From: Psychrobacter sp.
Lineage (GTDB): Bacteria > Pseudomonadota > Gammaproteobacteria > Pseudomonadales > Moraxellaceae
NCBI GenBank assembly: GCA_029264635.1
Contig: JARIAA010000263.1
Coordinates: 1-19,495, forward strand
DNA length: 19,495 bases
Reading direction: 5' to 3'
Every line of letters starts with the position of its first letter. Positions within the stretch are counted from its first letter, which is position 1. This document shows, in pieces, positions 1-6,193 of the stretch. The translations under genes and the position numbers were made by a program. Under the pieces are notes generated by a model. It ran no database searches and was not told the origin of the DNA. It saw only the letters and a program-made list of their open reading frames with translations.

Positions 1-1
1 A

Positions 2-1684
2 TTTATACAACTCTTAAAAAAACATCCGTTAATTCAAAACAATCGAAATAACTACGATAAAGACAGCGGTAATCAAAACGATAGCCCGATCGTTTTTCAA
101 ATAAAAGAAAATACGCAGTCTAATAATCAAGAACTGGTACTAACTTTATGGTTACACCGTACCTGGCAAGCAGAGTATACACTTGCGCGCAATGTTATCC
201 GTATCAAAGATCAAACCGTTGATACTTTGCCCATTACGCTAAATCCGCTTTTAAACACTGAGCAACAAGACGCCATTCATATGGCTAATCGTTCAGCGTT
301 TAGCATCATTACTGGTGGGCCAGGTACAGGAAAGACATTTACCGTTGCTCAGTTAGTGATGGCGCTCCATCAAGCGCAGGCGCAGGATAATATAGAAGAA
401 TCAGTAGGGAATGAAGCCATTAGCGTAAACCTTGCTCTGGCTGCCCCAACGGGTAAAGCTGCTCAGCGTATGCAAGAGTCCTTACAAGACGCTTTACAAC
501 ACGCAGGCGTAGCCATGCAGCTGCCAGAGGCGAAGACCATTCATAGGTTGCTCGGCATCGGGCAGGGCGGACAGCCTCGCTATCATAAAGACAATCAATT
601 AAGTGAAGACATCATCATTGTCGATGAAGCTTCTATGCTTGGTGTGGAGTTAGCCAATTATTTAGTTAGTGCAGTCAAGCCAAAAGCTCGGTTAATCCTA
701 TTGGGAGATGCTAATCAATTAGCAGCGGTAGACGCTGGAGCAGTGCTGGCGGACTTATGCCGCATACCCGTATTAGAAGGGGTGCATCAACGTTTAGAGT
801 TTAGTCGCCGTTTCACCACTGAGTCTGGTATCGGTAAGCTTGCAAAGCTCATCAACCAAGATGCTAGTGAGATAGGGAATAGTATGACAGCCGTTTGGCA
901 GCTAATGCGAGAGGATGAGACTTTAAACTTTTATCATCTGGCTCATATACCATCATCGCAAATGGGAAATGATAGAGCTGCTACAGGTAATACAATAAAA
1001 AATAGCCTAAGCATTAAAAAGTTTTACTCAAGAGTGCTCACAAATTATAAATCCTATATAAATCGAACCGGTAAAATATTAACAAAGATAAAAGTAGCCA
1101 AATCCATGCCAATGGCAGAGTATATCGCGATTTTTGATGAGCTAATTTTACTACTCAATCAATTTAGAGTACTAACTGCTGGGCATCATGGACGCTGCGG
1201 GGATCATTCTATTAATCTCTACCTAAGTGAGCAGCATCGCAATCAATTAAAACTACCCTTATCCAAATCTCCTTGGTACCACGGTCGACCTATCATGGTA
1301 TTGCAAAACAATTATGAACTCGGCTTATTTAATGGAGATATTGGTATTTGTCTACAGGCTAAAAGCGGACGATTACAAGTGTTTTTTGAAAACAAAACAC
1401 AAGGTATCTCAGTTAATATGCTTAGTCATGAGATGGTTGCGACAGCTTATGCAATGACGATTCATAAATCCCAAGGTTCTGAATTCGATCATGTCGCGAT
1501 TAGTTTTGACGATCATCATGCCCGTCTGCTTAGCCAAGAGTTAATTTATACAGCCGTAACAAGAGCAAAAAAACAGGTAACCATATTTAGTACGGAAACC
1601 GCGTTGACACAAGCTTTAGCCACACCAACAGTACGCCAAACAGGATTAGGCTTACAATTCCAGAATTTAACTGAGAAACACTAA
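2..1684 (+). CDS. recD: RecD, exonuclease V alpha subunit (5' end cut by window edge)
   Basis: RecD is the 5'-3' helicase subunit of RecBCD, which processes double-strand breaks for recombination. The frame is open from the first bases of the window, so the TTG at 227 is not the real start; about 560 residues are visible against about 608 in E. coli, so only the N-terminal domain start is missing. Seen motifs: Walker A GGPGTGKT (nt 314-337), APTGKAA, Walker B VDEASML (around nt 620-640), the LLGDANQLAAV motif, and C-terminal helicase motifs TIHKSQGSEFDHV and YTAVTRAKK. These are the standard superfamily 1B RecD motifs. The linker around nt 960-1090 is unusually AT- and Asn/Lys-rich. recB and recC would be expected upstream, outside the window. 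The stop lies 2 nt before the next gene. Confidence 0.95.
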   Translation, partial: FIQLLKKHPLIQNNRNNYDKDSGNQNDSPIVFQIKENTQSNNQELVLTLWLHRTWQAEYTLARNVIRIKDQTVDTLPITLNPLLNTEQQDAIHMANRSAFSIITGGPGTGKTFTVAQLVMALHQAQAQDNIEESVGNEAISVNLALAAPTGKAAQRMQESLQDALQHAGVAMQLPEAKTIHRLLGIGQGGQPRYHKDNQLSEDIIIVDEASMLGVELANYLVSAVKPKARLILLGDANQLAAVDAGAVLADLCRIPVLEGVHQRLEFSRRFTTESGIGKLAKLINQDASEIGNSMTAVWQLMREDETLNFYHLAHIPSSQMGNDRAATGNTIKNSLSIKKFYSRVLTNYKSYINRTGKILTKIKVAKSMPMAEYIAIFDELILLLNQFRVLTAGHHGRCGDHSINLYLSEQHRNQLKLPLSKSPWYHGRPIMVLQNNYELGLFNGDIGICLQAKSGRLQVFFENKTQGISVNMLSHEMVATAYAMTIHKSQGSEFDHVAISFDDHHARLLSQELIYTAVTRAKKQVTIFSTETALTQALATPTVRQTGLGLQFQNLTEKH

Positions 1685-1686
1685 GG

Positions 1687-2220
1687 ATGCATACGTTCAA
1701 GGCAACATTAGCGTATTTAGACAAAGTTATCTACGAGCCTAACGAGTTTATTATAAATTTCGTTAAAGAAGAAAAACAAAACTCAGAATATGCCGCTGGC
1801 ACGTTTACACTATCTACCGCATTGACTAACAAAACAGTCCGACTCAGAGTCGCAAAAGTTACACCAAACAAGATAGGGCAATTTGTAACTTTTTGGGAAA
1901 AAGACGCCAAAGATATCAATCAGCCTTTTCGATATGATGAATCGCCAGACTTGCTAGTCGTGACCACTTTTGCTAATGATACTTTTAATAGCAATAAACA
2001 ATTCGGACAGTTTGTTTTCCCAAAAAATATTCTAGTTAAAAAGGGTATTCTTAAGTCTGATTTTACTAAAGGTAAAATGGGTATAAGAGTCTATCCTAGC
2101 TGGGACAAACCGACGAGTAAAATAGCTATAAAAACGCAGCACTGGCAACTAGAGTATTTCTTAATAATAACTAATACAAGCGTATTGCCTCTAGCAAAAA
2201 TACTAGCGTTGTATGAGTAG
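1687..2220 (+). CDS. MepB family protein
   Basis: This is a 177-residue soluble protein with the hallmarks of the MepB family as I remember it: EKQNSEYAAGTFTL near residues 30-43, R-x-AK-x-TP-x-KIGQFVTFW (about 53-70), GQFVFPKNIL (about 106-115), a GKMGIRVYPSWD block (about 130-140) and KTQHWQLEYF near 150-158. MepB was named from the S. aureus mepRAB locus, where it accompanies a MATE efflux pump; its biochemical role is not established, and no pump or MarR regulator is adjacent here. It follows recD by 2 nt, with AAGG directly before the ATG and a GAG further up, so it may be translated by coupling with recD. The gene is visibly richer in A and T than hpt or cstA nearby, which hints at separate acquisition. 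It ends just before a bidirectional terminator. Confidence 0.82.
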   Translation: MHTFKATLAYLDKVIYEPNEFIINFVKEEKQNSEYAAGTFTLSTALTNKTVRLRVAKVTPNKIGQFVTFWEKDAKDINQPFRYDESPDLLVVTTFANDTFNSNKQFGQFVFPKNILVKKGILKSDFTKGKMGIRVYPSWDKPTSKIAIKTQHWQLEYFLIITNTSVLPLAKILALYE

Positions 2221-2261
2221 TAGAATCAATAAGAGACGTTAAAAGCAAAATTCAGAAAACA

Positions 2262-2288
2262 AAAAAGCATCCGATTTGGATGCTTTTT
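2262..2288. terminator. Bidirectional intrinsic terminator between mepB and hpt
   Basis: A perfect inverted repeat, AAAAAGCATCC (2262-2272), loop gattt, GGATGCTTTTT (2278-2288). The T run on one strand and the A run on the other let it act in both directions. It sits 41 nt after the mepB stop and 27 nt after the hpt stop on the opposite strand, so it closes both converging units. Confidence 0.88.
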
Positions 2289-2315
2289 CAATTTACCATA
2301 CCCAAAATTTTAGGT

Positions 2316-2879
2316 TTATACTTTGTCTTCTTTAATAGCATAGATACCAGGCAGATGACGCAAGTAACCATGAAAATCCATACCGCAGCCATAAACGTAA
2401 CGGTCGGCGACATTGATGCCAATAAAGTCAACTTCGAAATCTTCAATTTTACGATCGTGTTCTTTATTAAGCAGTACACAACAATCAATAGATGCTGGAT
2501 TTTCTTTACCAAGCTCTTCTACGATTGCTTTTAAGGTGATCCCTTCATCAAAAATATCATCAATCAGTAGTACATGCTCACCTTTGAGGCTGACATCAGG
2601 TTTAAATTTCCAATCCAGCTCATTAGTCCCTTCATTATCACGATAGCGCGAGGCATGGATATAATGCATGCGATGATAAAAAGTGAGGTGGGTTAGCAGC
2701 TGACCTGCTGGAATAAGTCCACCATTCATAACTACCATCACGATAGGATTTAGACCAGCATAGTGAAGATTGAGCTGCGCGGCAAGACGTTCATAGGCCG
2801 CAGCGACTTCGATACTACTAATGAGACATTCTGAGTTGCGCAGGGTTTTTTCTATTTCTTGATTGCTGATTTGAGTCAT
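2316..2879 (-). CDS. hpt: Hypoxanthine(-guanine) phosphoribosyltransferase
   Basis: A 187-residue type I phosphoribosyltransferase of purine salvage: hypoxanthine or guanine plus PRPP gives IMP or GMP plus pyrophosphate, in the cytoplasm. The PRPP-binding loop is VLLIDDIFDEGIT (residues 103-115), with the two acidic residues that bind Mg-PRPP. MVVMNGGLIPAG (about 48-59) is the flexible-loop and PPi-loop region. VADRYVYGCGMD (157-168) followed by YLRHLPGIY matches the purine-binding C-terminal segment of bacterial HPRT, where xanthine and adenine enzymes differ. Length is normal for the family. The start has GAAGG 8 nt upstream, and a promoter-like pair lies at 2910-2939. It is monocistronic and ends at the shared terminator. 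Specificity between hypoxanthine and guanine cannot be read from sequence alone. Confidence 0.93.
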   Translation of the reverse strand: MTQISNQEIEKTLRNSECLISSIEVAAAYERLAAQLNLHYAGLNPIVMVVMNGGLIPAGQLLTHLTFYHRMHYIHASRYRDNEGTNELDWKFKPDVSLKGEHVLLIDDIFDEGITLKAIVEELGKENPASIDCCVLLNKEHDRKIEDFEVDFIGINVADRYVYGCGMDFHGYLRHLPGIYAIKEDKV

Positions 2880-2909
2880 GAGTTGCGCCTTCGATGAAAA
2901 GTGCTGCCT

Positions 2910-2939
2910 ATTTTAGCAAATTTTAGTGAATCTGCCCAA
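2910..2939 (-). promoter_or_regulatory. Putative sigma-70 promoter of hpt
   Basis: Read on the minus strand, TTGGGC (2939-2934) and TAAAAT (2915-2910) are separated by 18 nt. The -10 matches the consensus at five of six positions; the -35 only at its TTG. Predicted transcription would start about 23 nt before the hpt ATG. A second TAAAAT lies ten bases upstream as a direct repeat. Confidence 0.4.
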
Positions 2940-2958
2940 CGAGATATGCTTTTAAAGT

Positions 2959-2978
2959 AAAAATAGTCAGCTATTTTT
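2959..2978 (-). terminator. Weak hairpin after the 222-residue protein gene
   Basis: AAAAATAG (2959-2966), loop tcag, CTATTTTT (2971-2978) forms an 8-bp AT-rich stem 12 nt beyond the stop of the gene ending at 2991. The stem is weak and the T tract on the minus strand is short, so it is a possible terminator rather than a clear one. Confidence 0.4.
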
Positions 2979-2990
2979 CTTAGTGGTTAG

Positions 2991-3659
2991 TTAATCAGAT
3001 ATTTTTACCAGAAATGGCTCATAGAAGCGTGCCAAACGGTTGAGTCCAGCGTCTGGTAGCTGTGGCAATAATTTGTTCAGTGCCATGCTCATACCTTTAT
3101 CAATACCCGCTTTGGCGACTGGGATAGAGCTGCGCTTAATCATACCAAGCTTGAGGGTCTCTGTGAACCTGCTGATAAAGTGGGTGAGCGCTTCTTCATT
3201 CATCGTTTCAAGGGCGACTTTAAATTTACTTTCATCAACATCGTCTGGTGTAATTGCGGCAAAACCTTTGACAATCGTATCCGCAGACGACTTGGATAAT
3301 TTAAAACCAACGCGGCGAGTACCTTCGTTATCAATAAACATCGTCTCGTTCTTCAAAAAATTAAAGCTTGGCATGATGTCTTCATTTTTATCTTTACCAA
3401 GTAAGACATTAAGTAGCGTCTCTGTCGCGCGCTCAATGGTACTGACAATTTTACGCATAGCGGCTTGGCGTTCTGGATTTGGGATCACATCTATTAAACT
3501 CACCAATAGATTGTCGTTTAGTTCACGAGCGATCTGTTGGGTAAGCTCATTGCGATAAGGGTAGTAGTCCACTTGTTCATCTGAGGTGATGATACGCTCA
3601 GCCTCATTGATCATGTCATTTAGCTTATCAGATGGGACGAATCCAAAGTAGTAAGTCAT
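2991..3659 (-). CDS. Conserved-looking hypothetical protein, 222 residues
   Basis: I do not recognise this protein. It is soluble-looking: no signal peptide, no membrane segment, no cysteine, and no known catalytic motif. Most of it should be helical, with charged and hydrophobic residues alternating, e.g. NPERQAAMRKIVSTIERATE near residues 61-80. A more beta-like stretch, around MFIDNEGTRRVGFKLSKSS, sits near residues 107-125. The start is supported by AAGGA about 5 nt before the ATG. Coding potential is convincing: good initiation site, base use like the flanking hpt and cstA, and a full-length frame. It stands alone, divergent from the cstA unit. A TATACT sequence at 3702-3697 (minus strand) is a possible -10 element. 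A helical scaffold or regulator is possible, but no function is supported. Confidence 0.72.
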   Translation of the reverse strand: MTYYFGFVPSDKLNDMINEAERIITSDEQVDYYPYRNELTQQIARELNDNLLVSLIDVIPNPERQAAMRKIVSTIERATETLLNVLLGKDKNEDIMPSFNFLKNETMFIDNEGTRRVGFKLSKSSADTIVKGFAAITPDDVDESKFKVALETMNEEALTHFISRFTETLKLGMIKRSSIPVAKAGIDKGMSMALNKLLPQLPDAGLNRLARFYEPFLVKISD

Positions 3660-3763
3660 TTTATTCCTTATAGGTATTTATTGTCGCATTCGGCACAGTA
3701 TAGCCAAATTTTCAATATGAAAACATCTTAACTCGATAAAATAGTGGCATGACATCCATCTGA

Positions 3764-3792
3764 TAGACTACACTCACTTGACGCAGTATATT
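3764..3792 (+). promoter_or_regulatory. Putative promoter upstream of cstA
   Basis: TAGACT (3764-3769) and TATATT (3787-3792) are separated by 17 nt, with four and five matches to the sigma-70 consensus. Transcription would begin near 3799 and give a leader of about 150 nt before the cstA ATG. A second -35-like TTGACA at 3799-3804 has no good -10. Confidence 0.35.
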
Positions 3793-3798
3793 TACATT

Positions 3799-3891
3799 TT
3801 GACATTTACTGTTTTATTACTTTTTACGTCTGGCGTCGCTTTGATGATTGCTGTACTTGTTTATAAAAAAGATTCGCTGATTAAAAAATAA
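3799..3891 (+). CDS. Possible small single-pass membrane peptide in the cstA leader
   Basis: A short frame ending in TAA at 3889-3891 encodes a single strongly hydrophobic helix (FTVLLLFTSGVALMIAVLVY, 20 residues) followed directly by KKDSLIKK, a positively charged tail. That is the usual layout of a one-helix inner-membrane peptide. Starts available in frame are TTG at 3799 (30 residues) and TTG at 3778 (37 residues); no ATG precedes the helix and no clear Shine-Dalgarno is visible, which is the main weakness. It ends 56 nt before cstA on the same strand. CstA-type carriers often have a small partner gene (the YbdD/YjiX family), but this peptide does not resemble that family and lies upstream rather than downstream. 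It could instead be a chance frame in an untranslated leader. Confidence 0.33.
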   Translation: MTFTVLLLFTSGVALMIAVLVYKKDSLIKK

Positions 3892-3934
3892 ATAAGGATA
3901 AGCGAAGGTCTGTTTGGCCATCCTTGCCTTATCT

Positions 3935-3940
3935 AAGGAG
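3935..3940 (+). promoter_or_regulatory. Ribosome binding site fixing the cstA start
   Basis: AAGGAG lies 7 nt before the ATG at 3948. This rules out the in-frame TTG at 3924 as the start. Confidence 0.8.
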
Positions 3941-3947
3941 AGATAAG

Positions 3948-5627
3948 ATGAATAGTGCCATTGTATTGCTATTTGGAATCGCCGCCATGCTCTGCGGTTA
4001 TGTGTTTTATTCGAGATTTATCGCCACTAAAATTTTGGCACTTGATAACAGTCGTCCAACGCCCGCTCATACGATGAAAGATGGGGTAGATTATGTCCCT
4101 ACTAATAAGTATGTGTTGTGGGGTCATCATTTTACCTCTGTAGCAGGCGCAGCGCCCATTATTGGGCCTGCGATCGCAGTTATTTGGGGCTGGGTACCGG
4201 CTGTGCTTTGGGTTGTCTTTGGAACGATTTTTATGGCGGGCATTCATGATATGTCAGCCATATGGGCGAGTATGCGTAACCGTGGTCAGTCGATCGGTTC
4301 TATCGCTGGTACGGTCATGGGGACGCGTGTCCGCAGTTTGATGATGGTGGTCATCTTTTTATTACTACTCATGGTCAACGCTGTATTTGGTGTCGCAATT
4401 GCCAATATGCTTATAAAAACCCCATCCGCTGTACTACCAGTGTGGGGCGCGTTGGTGGTTGCCTTTATCATCGGTCAATGTATTTATCGCTATAAAATGA
4501 ACCTAGCTTGGGTATCATTGATTGGGGTTATTGCCCTTTATGGTCTGATTTATCTTGGCCCTATGTTCCCGATTGTTTTACCTGAAACGGTCTTTGGACT
4601 GCCCGATAATGCGGTATGGATTATCATCTTATTTGTTTACGCAGCGATTGCTTCGTTACTGCCGGTATGGATGTTATTGCAACCGCGTGATTATATTAAC
4701 GGATTACAGCTGTTCGTCGGTTTGATTCTCCTTTATGCGGCTATTTTTATCTCAACCCCCAATATTGTCGCGCCAGCGCTTAATACTGATTTACCGATAG
4801 GCACACCGTCCATTATGCCGCTATTGTTTGTGACGATTGCTTGTGGTGCGATCTCAGGCTTTCATGGCTTGGTTGCCACAGGTACAACCTCTAAGCAAAT
4901 TGACAAAGAAGAAGATGCGCGCTTTGTCGGTTACTTTGGTGCACTTGGCGAAGGTATGCTGGCGTTGGGTGCGATTCTTGCGGCAACCGCAGGTTTTGCG
5001 ACCCTTGGCGATTGGCAAGCGGTTTATCAAAAATTTGGCGACGGCTCAGTGGGTGCTTTCATCGATGGCGGCGCGGCGATATTGAACGCAGGCGTTGGTA
5101 TTGACATCGTGTTATCACAGACCATGCTGACAGTCATGGCGGCATTATTTGCTGGTACTACCATGGATACTGGCGTTCGTCTGCAACGTTACATCTTTCA
5201 AGAGTTCGGCGAATTTTATAATATTCCTGTCTTAAGTAAAGGTGTCGTCGCGACTTTATTGGCCGTCGGAACCTGTCTACTATTGGCGTTTGGTGCAGGC
5301 GGTATTGGCGGCGAGGGTGGCATGATTATCTGGCCTCTATTCGGTACCACCAACCAATTAATGGCAGCATTAACGCTTATGATTGTGACCGTTATCTTAT
5401 TGCGTAAAGGCAAGCCAGTCTGGTATACCTTAGCGCCACTGTCATTCTTACTTGTCATGACGGTTCTTGCCTTGTTAATTCAGCTCAAAACTTTTTATAC
5501 CGATGTCAATTGGCTACTCATTGTTATGGATATCGTCATATTGATAGCGACGATTCTAGTGACGTTTGAGAGCTTATCGGTACTGCGCCGCGAATGGTCG
5601 CTACATAAAGGCAAAAACCAAGCTTAA
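3948..5627 (+). CDS. CstA family carbon-starvation carrier (short form)
   Basis: A 559-residue polytopic inner-membrane protein of the CstA family, whose studied members (E. coli CstA and BtsT) are taken to import peptides or pyruvate when carbon is scarce. The family signature lies near the N-terminus: DGVDYVPTNKYVLWGHHFTS followed by VAGAAPIIGPAIAV (roughly residues 44-78), then a GIHDMSAIWASMRNRGQS segment. Many further hydrophobic helices follow, with SGFHGLVATGTTSKQI near residue 305 and GTTNQLMAALTL near 465, both typical of CstA. It is clearly shorter than E. coli CstA (about 700) and belongs to the compact subgroup. The start is set by AAGGAG. A terminator follows at once, but the next two same-strand genes form a recurring neighbourhood with this type of CstA. 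Substrate cannot be inferred. Confidence 0.9.
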   Translation: MNSAIVLLFGIAAMLCGYVFYSRFIATKILALDNSRPTPAHTMKDGVDYVPTNKYVLWGHHFTSVAGAAPIIGPAIAVIWGWVPAVLWVVFGTIFMAGIHDMSAIWASMRNRGQSIGSIAGTVMGTRVRSLMMVVIFLLLLMVNAVFGVAIANMLIKTPSAVLPVWGALVVAFIIGQCIYRYKMNLAWVSLIGVIALYGLIYLGPMFPIVLPETVFGLPDNAVWIIILFVYAAIASLLPVWMLLQPRDYINGLQLFVGLILLYAAIFISTPNIVAPALNTDLPIGTPSIMPLLFVTIACGAISGFHGLVATGTTSKQIDKEEDARFVGYFGALGEGMLALGAILAATAGFATLGDWQAVYQKFGDGSVGAFIDGGAAILNAGVGIDIVLSQTMLTVMAALFAGTTMDTGVRLQRYIFQEFGEFYNIPVLSKGVVATLLAVGTCLLLAFGAGGIGGEGGMIIWPLFGTTNQLMAALTLMIVTVILLRKGKPVWYTLAPLSFLLVMTVLALLIQLKTFYTDVNWLLIVMDIVILIATILVTFESLSVLRREWSLHKGKNQA

Positions 5628-5657
5628 TACTTTATATAAAACACTATAGATAAAAAC

Positions 5658-5698
5658 AAACGCTGGCAGTCATCGCTGGCGTTTTTGTTAATTTTTTT
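5658..5698 (+). terminator. Intrinsic terminator after cstA
   Basis: AAACGCTGGC (5658-5667), loop agtcatc, GCTGGCGTTT (5675-5684) forms a 10-bp stem with two G-U pairs, followed by a T-rich tract to 5698. It lies 30 nt after the cstA stop and about 140 nt before the next gene, so cstA and the downstream pair are probably at least partly separate units. Confidence 0.82.
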
Positions 5699-5841
5699 AT
5701 TAAATAGACAGGTTATATAGTAAGAGGGTAAAAAAGCATATATATATAAAAATGTATGATTAATTCACTCTAAAAATATGTTTAAAACAGATGACGCTTT
5801 TATTTAGAATGGTTTATATACTCAACAAAGTAGGTCAAGCT

Positions 5842-6117
5842 ATGGACGATATAACAAATAGTCAGCCTTTATGGCAAAGGTTTCTTGCAGGCCTCAACGA
5901 GTTCTATCATGCGCCGTATCGGCAAACGATGGCGCTCGCTGCACGCGATGAAGAAGACTTATTTATGCTAATGATGTTTGCGGAAAGCCTAGGAATAGAT
6001 AACCCAGCCAGCTTTTATACGCTTGAGCTACAACCGCTATTTTTAGAGAACTTTCATGAATGGCATACACGCATGGGTATGGAGAAGTGCCCTTTTGATC
6101 ATGTTGGCTGTTGCTAG
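5842..6117 (+). CDS. cory-CC-star protein (small protein ending in Cys-Cys)
   Basis: A 91-residue soluble protein that I recognise as the family named cory-CC-star. The N-terminal half has LWQRFLAGLNEFYHAPYRQT (about residues 10-29). The middle has EEDLFMLMMFAESLGIDNPASFYTLEL, and the last residues are MEKCPFDHVGCC followed by the stop codon. The terminal Cys-Cys plus the Cys nine residues from the end are the only cysteines. Function of the family is unknown to me; a metal- or thiol-handling role is inference. I chose the ATG at 5842 because AGG lies 7 nt before it and the conserved core starts soon after; in-frame ATGs at 5791 and 5812 would add up to 17 residues but lack a good binding site. 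It precedes the ArsA-type ATPase gene by 76 nt, with which it is likely co-transcribed. Confidence 0.8.
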   Translation: MDDITNSQPLWQRFLAGLNEFYHAPYRQTMALAARDEEDLFMLMMFAESLGIDNPASFYTLELQPLFLENFHEWHTRMGMEKCPFDHVGCC

Positions 6118-6193
6118 TTGAGTAACTTATAATTGGTCGACTGATTAAATGATAAGAACTATAAAAAATACCAACAGAAAATGAGAAAGGATT

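Noticed and set aside
227..1684. A complete 485-residue RecD starting at TTG 227
   Set aside because: The same frame is open back to base 2 with RecD-like length expected upstream, and no ribosome binding site precedes 227; the gene is simply cut by the window edge.
3040..3558. A 172-codon open frame on the plus strand opposite the 222-residue protein
   Set aside because: Ser/Leu-rich shadow frame without ribosome binding site; the opposite strand has the better start and composition.
5738..5750. TATATATA run before the cory-CC-star gene as a promoter or origin-like element
   Set aside because: No -35 at proper distance and no DnaA-box-like sequences nearby; ordinary AT-rich spacer.
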